From NCBI RefSeq assembly GCF_001460935.1, contig NZ_LN906597.1:1191701-1255700 (forward strand): 64,000 nt of DNA, read 5' to 3'. This document shows positions 10,130 to 19,599 of the stretch, in pieces (the stretch's first letter is position 1; each line of letters starts with the position of its first letter). A model generated the notes under the pieces. It made no database searches. It was not told the DNA's origin and saw only the letters and a program-made list of their open reading frames with translations. The position numbers were made by a program, and so were the translations under genes. The stretch is from Candidatus Ichthyocystis hellenicum (lineage in GTDB: Bacteria; Pseudomonadota; Gammaproteobacteria; Burkholderiales; 2013Ark19i).

Positions 10130-12595
10130 TTAAGGAAGTTGTGGGAGTGATTTGTTTTTTATGCCAGATTTTTCTACGCATAGGTTTTTGTATAATTTTA
10201 ATGATTGTGCCCCCATATCTGATCTGAGTAAGTTTAATATTTTTTTCTCATCTTTTTTGTTGGCAGTTGCCACTTTTCCATTTGAGACGGTCATAATGGA
10301 TTTGCTTAGAGTTTCTTTCAATTCGTCGATTTGGTCTTTTACTAATTTTCTTAAATACTTGGATACTGATAATCCGCCATCCACAATGTGGGTATTGACA
10401 ATGGTACAGTAATGGTGATCTCTTCTGTTGCCTATATTTTCATCATAAGTTCTGATGCTATTACAAATTGCCTCCATGGAATTACATAGCACGGTGTCAT
10501 TGATTATTTTTTTCTTTATTGAGTCAAAAGTAGCTTTTGCTTTTAGTAACGATGCATTATCTATACAAATATTGTGAAAAACGGAAAAAAATTCTACCAA
10601 AATCTGAGATTCTGGTAATAATTTAATTTCATCTGCGATTTTTTGAGGAATATTTGAAATATTCTTAGTTATTAAATCCGCAATTAAAACGTCAATATTG
10701 TAAGCATGTCCTGATTTTTCAAGTAGTAACGCCATTTTACTTTTATCAATAAGTTTATGTACAGCACTGTATTCTTTATTTGCCAACATTGTATTAACCT
10801 TAGAGATAAACTCATCAAACTTACTGAAAAACTCTTTATTGTTTAAATATGCTGATCTAAAGTTTTCTACCGACATTCCATTGCGTATTTTAACCGATAT
10901 GGTATCTTTTTCTCCAATTTCACTGAAGAAACAATTCAATAATTCTGAAACATAAAATCTGATAACATTGATTTTATTTTTAAAAACTCCCATATCGATC
11001 TTAATTTTTGATAAGGAAAGTTTGTATAATTTATCAGAAGATATGATATCAAGGCCCCATGATCGGGAAGAATCCGCATATTCCCTCGAATCGATTCTAA
11101 GAGTTTTAATTTTTTTATACAAATTATTATAGATATAAGTAATGTCTTCTAATAAGTATCTAGTCATTAATTTTACGGTGCTACTATTTAGGGTAATTGA
11201 CTTTCCTTCGTAGAATACAATGGATGTTTTCACCTCGTGTTCTAATTTTATCAATAAACTATCAAATAATTCTTTGTAATCATCAAAACTTTCCCTAAGT
11301 AATTCTTTTTTTGACATTTCTTTATCAACTATGCTACAGATACCCATTATATTTCTCATAAAAGATTTACTAATGTGTATTCCGTGAAGCATAAAAAACA
11401 TACCATTTAATACATCTATTTCTTTAAACTCTTTTATTGCGCAAACAATCTTTTCTTGTAAATTGCATATAGTAGCTATTACTAATAACTTTAGGGCTTG
11501 GGATATCCTTGTTTTTGTTTCTTTATCTCTAAGCATGATAAATTTATCAACACCAAAAAAAATCTTTGTTTGAACTAACGGTAAAAACTCTTCATGGTGT
11601 ATTTTATTTACCATCTCTACTACTTCTTTGCAAGATTCTCCTAATTTGTGAAAGAAAGTTTTATTTGATATACAGATAGATTTAACGTCTTGAATAGACA
11701 TCCCGCTCTCCATGTGTACATCTGCAACTTGTATAATATTATTAATATATGGCGAAATTTTTCCGAGAATATATTCACGTATATTTGAGTATGTGCATGA
11801 AATGTTAATGCATGATTCATCAAGCCCTTTCTTTTTAATAAGAATACCAACTTCTTCTAAAATTCTTTTTTTCAACATGAATTCATTATCTATATCAATT
11901 GTCTTAATAGCACTATCGTATATGCTTTCAATTTTTTTGTTGTTCCAAATATTGGCTTGTATAGAATAGCATACTGATAACGGCAATGCTAATTCGTCAG
12001 GGGCAACAAATTTTTTAGAATTATTTGGTGCCTCCATATTATAAGTTAAAAAAAACATTTGCTGTGCTTCAAGAATTTTTTTGCCACTAGCACTTTCAGT
12101 ATTTTCCATTTTTTTATTATCAATTTTTTCTGCACCCGAGATAGTTATAACTGGTATATATTCGATTGATGATTGCTTTGATAAACAAGATACAGGTGAA
12201 GCTTCTACTAAATATGTAGCGTCAGCTGATTTTTTGGTATCAACCCTTTTTGAACTTGAGATTGTTGTAAGCGGTTCATATTCTACGAATGGCCTCTTCA
12301 ATGAGAAAGGCATAGGTGAAGTTTCTACTAAATACCCAGTGTCAGCTGATTTTTTAGTATCAATACTTTTTGAACTTGAGAGTTTTGTAAGTGATTCAGA
12401 TTCTATGAAAGATTTCTTAGACGAACGAGATGCAGATTCAGTGTTAACTGATACATGTGTACTTACTCCAACCAGATCCGGAAATAAATCCTCCAGTAGT
12501 TCATTCATGGAAGAGGATGTATCTTTGCCATTATCTTGGTGCTTACTATGTAATGGATCTACAGCAGAGATCTCACCTGAAAAATATGGGTACAT
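10130..12595 (-). CDS. Family protein, A-B architecture
   Basis: 821 residues starting MYPYFSGEIS. Near residue 30 is SSSMNELLEDLFPDLVGV, shared with two paralogues. Residues ~55-190 hold three ~40-residue repeats (TKKSAD..YLVE.SP and SSSK), including SLKRPFVEYEP, a lysine/arginine motif recurring in this family. The A module starts near 225 (SIYDSAIKTIDID, TYSNIREYIL, SGMSIQDVKSICISNKTFFHKL, HEEFLPLVQ, HGIHISKSFMRN). The B module starts near 525 (KLYKLSLSKIKID, NGMSVENFRSAYLNN, LVEFFSVFHNICIDN, IMTVSNGKVATA, YKNLCVEKSGI). The leader is GAG six bases before the ATG. Function unknown. The plus-strand frame overlapping its 5' end is a shadow. Confidence 0.93.
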   Translation of the reverse strand: MYPYFSGEISAVDPLHSKHQDNGKDTSSSMNELLEDLFPDLVGVSTHVSVNTESASRSSKKSFIESESLTKLSSSKSIDTKKSADTGYLVETSPMPFSLKRPFVEYEPLTTISSSKRVDTKKSADATYLVEASPVSCLSKQSSIEYIPVITISGAEKIDNKKMENTESASGKKILEAQQMFFLTYNMEAPNNSKKFVAPDELALPLSVCYSIQANIWNNKKIESIYDSAIKTIDIDNEFMLKKRILEEVGILIKKKGLDESCINISCTYSNIREYILGKISPYINNIIQVADVHMESGMSIQDVKSICISNKTFFHKLGESCKEVVEMVNKIHHEEFLPLVQTKIFFGVDKFIMLRDKETKTRISQALKLLVIATICNLQEKIVCAIKEFKEIDVLNGMFFMLHGIHISKSFMRNIMGICSIVDKEMSKKELLRESFDDYKELFDSLLIKLEHEVKTSIVFYEGKSITLNSSTVKLMTRYLLEDITYIYNNLYKKIKTLRIDSREYADSSRSWGLDIISSDKLYKLSLSKIKIDMGVFKNKINVIRFYVSELLNCFFSEIGEKDTISVKIRNGMSVENFRSAYLNNKEFFSKFDEFISKVNTMLANKEYSAVHKLIDKSKMALLLEKSGHAYNIDVLIADLITKNISNIPQKIADEIKLLPESQILVEFFSVFHNICIDNASLLKAKATFDSIKKKIINDTVLCNSMEAICNSIRTYDENIGNRRDHHYCTIVNTHIVDGGLSVSKYLRKLVKDQIDELKETLSKSIMTVSNGKVATANKKDEKKILNLLRSDMGAQSLKLYKNLCVEKSGIKNKSLPQLP
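12160..12420 (-). repeat. ~120-bp in-frame repeats in the N-terminal region
   Basis: Blocks near 12198 and 12318 share TTTCTACTAAATA and GTCAGCTGATTTTTT and stay similar for about 90 bp. A more diverged third copy lies just before 12198. They encode 40-residue repeats with Lys-rich patches. Confidence 0.75.
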
Positions 12596-12752
12596 AAAAA
12601 CTCAAATAACTGAATTGCAACAGCCCCATACTACACTAACACTGAGATATCTAATTGCTCAATTTTTATTGGATAGTAATATAATTTTTCCTAATTCAAC
12701 GCAACAATACAACACTCCTATTACCCGACATAGGTAAAAACAACGTTACTAT

Positions 12753-15700
12753 CTAATTTTTAATCAGTGATCTGATCATTAGGTAAGACTTAAGTTTGTT
12801 TAATATCACATTCCTAGTGTCTTTATTTGCAACTGACACTTCGTTATTTAAAATAGTCATGATGGGATCACTTAGTTCTTTTTGTAACTCCACTATTTGT
12901 GCCTTCACTATTTTTTTTATAATGGCAATTTTGTCAAAATTCTTATGGTTTTTTTCCGCACTTCTATACAATGATAGGCTGTCTTCTATTTTCTTTTGTG
13001 TCGAATCAAATATTGATTGAGCTTTTAGCAATGTCTGATTATCAACGTAAACGTTGTCGAATATAGAAAAATACTCTCCAACAATATGCGACGCAGGTAA
13101 CGATCCAATTAAATCCATAACTTTTTCTGGAAGACTTATTATGCTAGAAGTCAACGATTCTAAAATACTATTAGTAATACTATCCGTTTCTTGTTTTTGT
13201 AGAATATTTCTTAATTCTGGTGAAATTACCATACCTACAATTTCTTTGCCAGTGACCTTTATTTGCCCTACGATCATACTACACCCTTCACTCAATTTAT
13301 CGAAGAATTCCTTGTTGGATGTGTACGCTAATCTAATTTGTTCTATAGTCATTCCATTCCATTGGTTAATTTCGATTTTTTTTTCAATTTTATTAATTAT
13401 ATTATTAACTGTTGATAAAATATAACTTCTAATCATATCCCTACAGTCGTATATATTATACTTTGTTCCAAAGATCCTATTTTTTGCATTAAACTCAATA
13501 ACTGAAATTGCAAACCTGTACAATCCTAAAGATCTTACATTGCTGTTAGGATCTAATGAAGACGAATATGTAAGTAGTTTAGAACTGCATTTATGGTAAA
13601 TATTATCAATGTCTAGTAATGAATACCTGATTAGTGATTTTTTCAGATGCTCATTAAGATAAAATGTTGTTCCCTTAATTAACACAACGGATTTTTCTAT
13701 TTTTTCTTCTAATTTTGCCCTTAAAGTTGAATTATTTATGCTCTGGTGCCTGTATGTTTGGGGAGATTTACCCGTATAGTCACTAATATTAACCATATTT
13801 ACCATGCTTCTTACGAATGATTTATTGATATACACTCCATGTAAAGGTGCAAATACTCCCGTTAAAATATCAATTGTCTCAAATTTAGAAATAGCATATT
13901 TAATACTTAATGGCAGATCGTTTATGGTGTCTATTATTATATCTATCATTATTTGGTAAAGAATATTTTTTTTATCTTCATAAAGTCTATTTCTGGTAAA
14001 GCTTATGATTTTGTTTAACTCACTGTTTTTGCTGGCTTTAATTATAGACAGTATTTCTTCCTTTTTGATTTCATTTACAGTTTTTGCTACTTCTTTACAA
14101 CACTCAGTTAATTTATAGAAGAATCTTTTATTTGATATGCACGCATCGCGAACATCCTTAATAGACATTCCAGGGGTTACTAATACATCTTCAGTTATTA
14201 TAATATTATTAATGTAATGACAGAATATATCTAAAATGTATTCTCGTATATTAGAGTAAGTAGATGGAATGTTAATCCATTTAAATTCTTTTAGTACAGG
14301 GGTATATTTGTTTTTAATATCAATTTTTTTAATAGCATATTCATATATACTAATGTTGAATTCACTGGAAGGTATCAGACTGTCATAGTCATAACCTTTT
14401 GATGTTAATTCTGTTGTACTTGGTGCAATGTGTTTTATATGTTCAGACCAGTTAGTCTTATTTCTTGCCATGATTGTTTCGTGAGATTCTAAATCTTCAG
14501 TGTGCGGTTCTTCCTCTGCAACTTCATTGTTAGCGGTGATTATTGCAGAGCTTGTGGTAGGATGCTCTAGATTTTCAGTGTGCGGTTCCTCTGCAACTTC
14601 ATTGTTAGCAGTGACCATTGCGGAGTTTGCTGTAGGAGATTCTAAATTATCAGTTAGTTTTTCCTCCGCAATGTTTATACGTTGGCTATCATTTGTATCA
14701 CATATTGGTTCTTTTTGTTTGTCTTCAGATATATTGTCAAAGGAAGATTTAACAATATCTTTGGCCAAGAATGAAGATATTAACTTTACTAGAGCCTTAC
14801 TTAGAGGATATGTGATTTCTCCAATTAAAATAACTGACGTTTGTGCAGATTTGTATACATATTTTTGCATCAATTCTTCTAATTCAACTTTTACCTTTGA
14901 GTAATAAATTTTTTCAGATTTTATTTTAATAGCCAATTCATAAATTTTATCAACAGTATAATTTTTAGTTATATTTCTTATAAAAGACTTGGGTAAGTAC
15001 GCTCCGTGAATGTTTGAAAACATTCCGTGAGAAACATCAATAAGGGTAAATTTTTCTATTTCAGAGATAATATTATCCGGCAAATTGTATATGGCTTCCA
15101 CTATTAAACGTTTTGTTAACATAGTAAGTTTATTACGTTTTGCCGTGGAAAGACTCTTTAAATTAGTCCATAAAGACTCACCTAAACCAAAATTAACATG
15201 ATTCTGAATTATAGTTAAAAAATTATCATGTTTAGTGTTATTGTTTATGTTTTTTGAGATTTTTATGCAATACTCTTGTAATTTATCAAAGAAATCTTTA
15301 TTTGATATGCACCGACACTTAATTTCCGAAATAGACATTTCAGGCGTTATGTATATATCATTGCTAGCTATAATATCATTGATGATAGGAGAGACCTTGC
15401 TTAAAATGTATTTAAGCATTTTTGAATAAGTGCAGGAAACATCAGCAAGTTGCCTATTAAAACCGTTAAGTTCGATTATGTTTTTAAATTCTTCCAGAAT
15501 AATATTTTTGAACAATTTTTCTTTATCGAAATCGATTTTTTTAACAGCACGTTCATATATACTAGTGGTTAATTTTTCGGAGTATATATCCATGTATTTG
15601 TATCGTGTTGATATTAATTCTAATTGTTCTGGCATTATACCTACTAGCAAATTTTGATGGCTATTTTCTTCTTTTTCTGTTCCATGCTGATGATGGTTTA

Positions 15701-18700
15701 CTAGTTCTTCTATGTTTGTATCTTGTTTATCTTCTTTAACCTCAACCGGTTCTTTATTTTCAGTAAGATGAGTTGGATGTTTTTCATTTAATAAATACCT
15801 TAATTTATTTTCAATAATTAATGCAGATCTTTTTTTAGGAGTGAGTTTGTTCATATCTAGGAGTAAATACTTGGCCATCAATTTTATGGTAAATGCATTC
15901 AGAGAAAGAGCCTTTTCTCCGATGCGCATAACAGATTTTCTGCATTCTTCTTCTAATTTTTCTTTTATAAGTGAGTCATTGGCTGCTAGAGACTGTTCTT
16001 CTGCGATTAATTTATAATTAGTGTAAATGTTTAATGCATTCCTTATTAATGATTTGGAAGCGTATCCTCCATGAAACAACGTAAATGTGCCTTCAAAAAT
16101 ATTAACTGGCTCAAGTTTTTCTATTGTATTTTTTATCTTTTGTGGCAAATCAAGAACATTACTTATTACTGAAATTTTTGACGATCTAGAAAGCTTTCTC
16201 TTCCTACTTAAAGAAATCTTTTTTAAGTTAGTAATGAAATTATTATCTGGGCCAAAAGTAATGCGACTTTGAATTATGGGCAAAAATTCTTCGTCCTTAA
16301 TCTTGTCTAAAGATGTTGCTATTTCCTTGCAAGATTCTTGCAGAGCATCAAAGAATTCATGATTGGATATACATTTATTTTTTATGTCAACAACATTCAT
16401 GCCAGGGGTTATAATTATATCTTTTGTAAGAATAATATTATTTATGTGCAGAGAAACTTTGTTTAGAACATACCCTCTTATATGGGAATAAGTGTAAGAA
16501 ATATCCATGAGTGATTTATCAAAATTCTTATATTCAATTAGATTGGAAAATGTTTTTAATATGGCATTCCTAAGTAATTTTTTTTCATCAACCTCAATTG
16601 ATTTAATCGCTTCTTCGTATATACTCATAGTTAAGCGAGAAGAGCATATATTTGTTGTGCTATATGCCGTTAGTAATGGTTTTAGTTCCTCCGGCATTTT
16701 ATGTTCCGATAAAAGAGGAATAGTACATTCTGCTGTTATAGGTGGAACGTGTTCCTTTGAGGCTTCACATGCAGTTAACTGCTGTGTTGAAGGTAAGGTT
16801 GATTGTCCTGATACAGAGAGAGCGTACTCCAGCACATTGGTTACCCCTATGGGGTTACCATCTTTGTCTCTTCCTTCTATTTTATTTCGCAGAGATTGTG
16901 ATTCGTTTTTAGTAAAAACTATAGAATTTATATCTGATATTAGACGCTTAGTCACCAATTTTACTGTAGATTCGTTTGGGAAATATGCTATTTCATTAAA
17001 TAATACAACAGATTTGCGCAATTCTTCACTTAATTTATTTTCTATCTCAGATTTATTTTTAATCACCGATTCGGTGTTGTTGAGAATGTTTTTTAACTTT
17101 CTTAATGATGATTTAGCAAATTGTACTCCATGTATTTTAACGAATACAATTTGTAAAATATCAGTTGGTTCAAATTTTTCTATTATAAATTTTATTTTTT
17201 GTGGCAACCCCCGCAGGGCATCTACTATTAAATATTTAAGTGAAATAGAAAGTCTATTCCTTATGTTCATAGAAATTAATCGCATGCTAATGTGTGAATT
17301 GTTTTTGTTGTTGCGCGAACAGAAACGAACATAGTATTGGATCATGGGGAGAAAACTTTCATGAGAAAGCTTATTCACTGAAGTTGATATTTCCTTACAG
17401 CATTCCTGTAGTTTATCGAAAAAAACTTTGTTTGATGTATACCTGTATTGAATATCTGTAATAGACATTCCGGCAGTAATTTTCACATCTGTGGTTAGTA
17501 TAATGTCATTGATGCGCGGACTAATCTTATCCAGAATGTACCTACTTATGTTTGAATAAGTTCGCTGGATGTCCATGCTGGATTCGTCCAAATTTTTTTC
17601 TTCTATTTTATCATCTAGTTCTGTCAAGACGGAATTTCTAAACGATCCTTCTTCGTCAAAATCAATTTTTTCAGCAGCAATTTCATATATACTTTTTGTT
17701 ATTCTGGCAGCTAATATATTAGCTCGATTGTACGAGTTTGGTACCAGTTTTAATTCTTTTGGGAGTACATGCTGGCTATCTTCATGAAGCTGGCAATGTT
17801 TTTTGCTACTACATTGTTCAGAATTATTATCGTCTTCATTGCTAACATGCTTTCGTTTTACAGCAGCAGAAGAGGAAGGACTAATCTTATTTTCATATGA
17901 AGATAAGTTTTCCATCGAGACACAGCATTCATCATAATTTGGTATATTATCTGTAGTTGCTGATGGTCCTAATTCACCTGTGTATGTACTAGTTGTGCAA
18001 TCTTCATCAATAAGCGGTTCATTTTCTGAAATACCATCCCATGATGGAACATCACAGTATGAATGTTCTGTTGAGTAACTATTATCACAATAATTCGTAT
18101 CAATTTGTATAGCAAAGGGATCTTGTTCTACTACATTAGACACACCATTAAGTAAATTATCTATATCAGTAAACAAATTATCCATCGAATTATTTTTTTT
18201 TCTACAACTCGAATCTGCATCAATTTGTGGAATAAATGGGAACGGATCGACCATACCATGCATGCCACTAAGTAAGGTATCTAAATCAGTAAACAGACTT
18301 TCTATCGAATTATTTGCTTTCCCAGAATTCAGTGAATCAGTTGGTGCTGAAAGTGGGTTCAATTCATTTGTATAGGTTCTATCATCAAGTAAATTTTCTA
18401 ATGTAGTATTAGGTGAATTGTATTCCCTATTGGTGTTTATATCATAGCTTGGTGTTTCAGTGTCTTGCGCATATGAATACATTTCATCTGCATTATTTGC
18501 ACTATCAATTAATCCCCCCAATGTAGCGTTGAAAGAACATTCTTGATTATAAGTTTCTGTGCAATTAGTTACATCATCATATAAATATGATCTTTCTGTA
18601 TTGTTTGTGATGCTAAAAAAGTCTTCCAGTGAAATATCGCCAAGCAAATATTTTTCTGAGCTATCCAAATTGTCGTTTTTATTGTAACTTGAAAAAATAT

Positions 18701-18800
18701 TGTTGGAGGATTCATAGTCAATATTACTACAACTATTAACATTGAAATTGTTTGATTCATCGGTGTCGCTAGGGCCATTGTTTGGAAAATATGGATACAT
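12753..18800 (-). CDS. Largest family protein, A-A-A-A-B architecture
   Basis: 2015 residues from the ATG at 18800. An ATG 36 bases upstream exists, but 18800 gives MYPYFPNNGPSD and carries the family leader AGGCATT-N6-ATG. Residues 1-~360 are acidic and Asn/Ser-rich with two copies of NNS[MI][DE][NS]LFTD(I/L)D.LL and a KRK...SSKKH basic motif. A modules begin near residues 370, 727, 1080 and 1485; each has SIYE, TYS, GMS/EMS and HG.Y..KS. The third has PEMSISEIK instead of GMSI. A linker before the fourth has three ~24-residue repeats (ANNEVAEEPHTE.LE). The B module begins near 1762 (GLYRFAISVIEF, NGMTIEQIRLAYTSN, GEYFSIFDNVYVDN, PIMTILNNEVSVA). It ends at LMIRSLIKN, lacking the usual Y..LC tail. 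Function unknown. Confidence 0.93.
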   Translation of the reverse strand: MYPYFPNNGPSDTDESNNFNVNSCSNIDYESSNNIFSSYNKNDNLDSSEKYLLGDISLEDFFSITNNTERSYLYDDVTNCTETYNQECSFNATLGGLIDSANNADEMYSYAQDTETPSYDINTNREYNSPNTTLENLLDDRTYTNELNPLSAPTDSLNSGKANNSIESLFTDLDTLLSGMHGMVDPFPFIPQIDADSSCRKKNNSMDNLFTDIDNLLNGVSNVVEQDPFAIQIDTNYCDNSYSTEHSYCDVPSWDGISENEPLIDEDCTTSTYTGELGPSATTDNIPNYDECCVSMENLSSYENKISPSSSAAVKRKHVSNEDDNNSEQCSSKKHCQLHEDSQHVLPKELKLVPNSYNRANILAARITKSIYEIAAEKIDFDEEGSFRNSVLTELDDKIEEKNLDESSMDIQRTYSNISRYILDKISPRINDIILTTDVKITAGMSITDIQYRYTSNKVFFDKLQECCKEISTSVNKLSHESFLPMIQYYVRFCSRNNKNNSHISMRLISMNIRNRLSISLKYLIVDALRGLPQKIKFIIEKFEPTDILQIVFVKIHGVQFAKSSLRKLKNILNNTESVIKNKSEIENKLSEELRKSVVLFNEIAYFPNESTVKLVTKRLISDINSIVFTKNESQSLRNKIEGRDKDGNPIGVTNVLEYALSVSGQSTLPSTQQLTACEASKEHVPPITAECTIPLLSEHKMPEELKPLLTAYSTTNICSSRLTMSIYEEAIKSIEVDEKKLLRNAILKTFSNLIEYKNFDKSLMDISYTYSHIRGYVLNKVSLHINNIILTKDIIITPGMNVVDIKNKCISNHEFFDALQESCKEIATSLDKIKDEEFLPIIQSRITFGPDNNFITNLKKISLSRKRKLSRSSKISVISNVLDLPQKIKNTIEKLEPVNIFEGTFTLFHGGYASKSLIRNALNIYTNYKLIAEEQSLAANDSLIKEKLEEECRKSVMRIGEKALSLNAFTIKLMAKYLLLDMNKLTPKKRSALIIENKLRYLLNEKHPTHLTENKEPVEVKEDKQDTNIEELVNHHQHGTEKEENSHQNLLVGIMPEQLELISTRYKYMDIYSEKLTTSIYERAVKKIDFDKEKLFKNIILEEFKNIIELNGFNRQLADVSCTYSKMLKYILSKVSPIINDIIASNDIYITPEMSISEIKCRCISNKDFFDKLQEYCIKISKNINNNTKHDNFLTIIQNHVNFGLGESLWTNLKSLSTAKRNKLTMLTKRLIVEAIYNLPDNIISEIEKFTLIDVSHGMFSNIHGAYLPKSFIRNITKNYTVDKIYELAIKIKSEKIYYSKVKVELEELMQKYVYKSAQTSVILIGEITYPLSKALVKLISSFLAKDIVKSSFDNISEDKQKEPICDTNDSQRINIAEEKLTDNLESPTANSAMVTANNEVAEEPHTENLEHPTTSSAIITANNEVAEEEPHTEDLESHETIMARNKTNWSEHIKHIAPSTTELTSKGYDYDSLIPSSEFNISIYEYAIKKIDIKNKYTPVLKEFKWINIPSTYSNIREYILDIFCHYINNIIITEDVLVTPGMSIKDVRDACISNKRFFYKLTECCKEVAKTVNEIKKEEILSIIKASKNSELNKIISFTRNRLYEDKKNILYQIMIDIIIDTINDLPLSIKYAISKFETIDILTGVFAPLHGVYINKSFVRSMVNMVNISDYTGKSPQTYRHQSINNSTLRAKLEEKIEKSVVLIKGTTFYLNEHLKKSLIRYSLLDIDNIYHKCSSKLLTYSSSLDPNSNVRSLGLYRFAISVIEFNAKNRIFGTKYNIYDCRDMIRSYILSTVNNIINKIEKKIEINQWNGMTIEQIRLAYTSNKEFFDKLSEGCSMIVGQIKVTGKEIVGMVISPELRNILQKQETDSITNSILESLTSSIISLPEKVMDLIGSLPASHIVGEYFSIFDNVYVDNQTLLKAQSIFDSTQKKIEDSLSLYRSAEKNHKNFDKIAIIKKIVKAQIVELQKELSDPIMTILNNEVSVANKDTRNVILNKLKSYLMIRSLIKN
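14487..14690 (-). repeat. ~75-bp repeats in an inter-module linker
   Basis: Plus-strand blocks containing CAGTGTGCGGTTC, CTCTGCAACTTCATTGTTAGC and GCGGTGA/GCAGTGA repeat near 14498 and 14575, with a weaker third near 14650. They encode acidic Glu/Thr/Asn-rich linker repeats between the third and fourth A modules. This shows repeat growth outside the N-terminus too. Confidence 0.7.
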
Positions 18801-18815
18801 ATACTGAATGCCTAA
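18801..18815 (-). promoter_or_regulatory. Family translation leader AGGCATT-N6-ATG (decides start)
   Basis: The minus strand reads TTAGGCATTCAGTAT just before the ATG at 18800. The same spacing and motif precede the starts at 23367, 27365, 30392 and 41180, so I prefer this start to the in-frame ATG at 18836. Confidence 0.65.
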
Positions 18816-19599
18816 CAGATTAAAAACAACATACATCCGACTAAATCGGCGTTTTGATAAAATTACTAAAATTAATCGATAACTTATAATTATGTATCAT
18901 TTTCTACATGAAAAGTCGGTATATATCAAAGACGCAAAATAAATTATGATATACCTATACATAACATATAATAACTACTAAAATAAACGTTTCCTTGCGT
19001 TCAGTTCCAATGTTATACCATAATTAATGATGTACTAAAATTAATGTTTCACGTTTGTCCGTGACTAATGTTATATGACGGAATGTCGTGAACTGATGTT
19101 TATTGGTAAACGCATTGCTATTATTAAGCGTCATTTTTATTGAAAATATCTTTATTAGCTAGTTATTTAAAAAAATAACCGTACTTAATAATTTTGTTAC
19201 AAAGTAGAGTATAGATATTTTTGAGAAAAATTCTACCTACTAGTTTTTATTTGTAAGTTTGTAATTATAGTAAAGTGTTATCTATTAAAGTTAATTTTAA
19301 TAGGTTTTTGCTGACCTCACTCATTTTTTATATTTAAGACATGTGTCTACTAAGTGTGGTGCAGTAATTGTTATTAATAACTTTTACTAAGCATATAAAT
19401 ATAAAATAAAATTCATCTGATGTTTAGTATATTGCAGGTTGTCGTTGACTGAAAATCATCTTTATTTCATCTTAATGGTGGTGAGATGCATTTCTTCACA
19501 GCCTCAAGTGGTGGTTAGCGTGAATACTATTTTTTCTATAAACACTGATAATGCAGCTGGATATACCTTAACCCTACACCAAATTTCATTCGGTCCGAG
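18801..19599. other. 799-bp intergenic spacer with a diverged 57-bp direct repeat
   Basis: AT-rich spacer upstream of the 12753-18800 gene. A block starting ACTAAAAT at 18977 resembles one at 19034 (ACTAAAAT.AA.GTTTC, then AATGTTATA), giving a 57-bp period; a possible remnant third lies near 19091. A 45-codon plus-strand frame at 19475-19612 has no ribosome binding site and was rejected. No RNA gene recognised. Confidence 0.4.

Noticed and set aside
12081..12737. 218-codon plus-strand open frame spanning a gene start
   Set aside because: Mostly antisense to the N-terminal repeats of the 10130-12595 gene; low-complexity translation with no ribosome binding site or family resemblance.
16507..17334. 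275-codon plus-strand open frame
   Set aside because: It lies antisense inside the conserved first A module region of the 12753-18800 gene. The minus-strand reading shows family motifs and this one does not.
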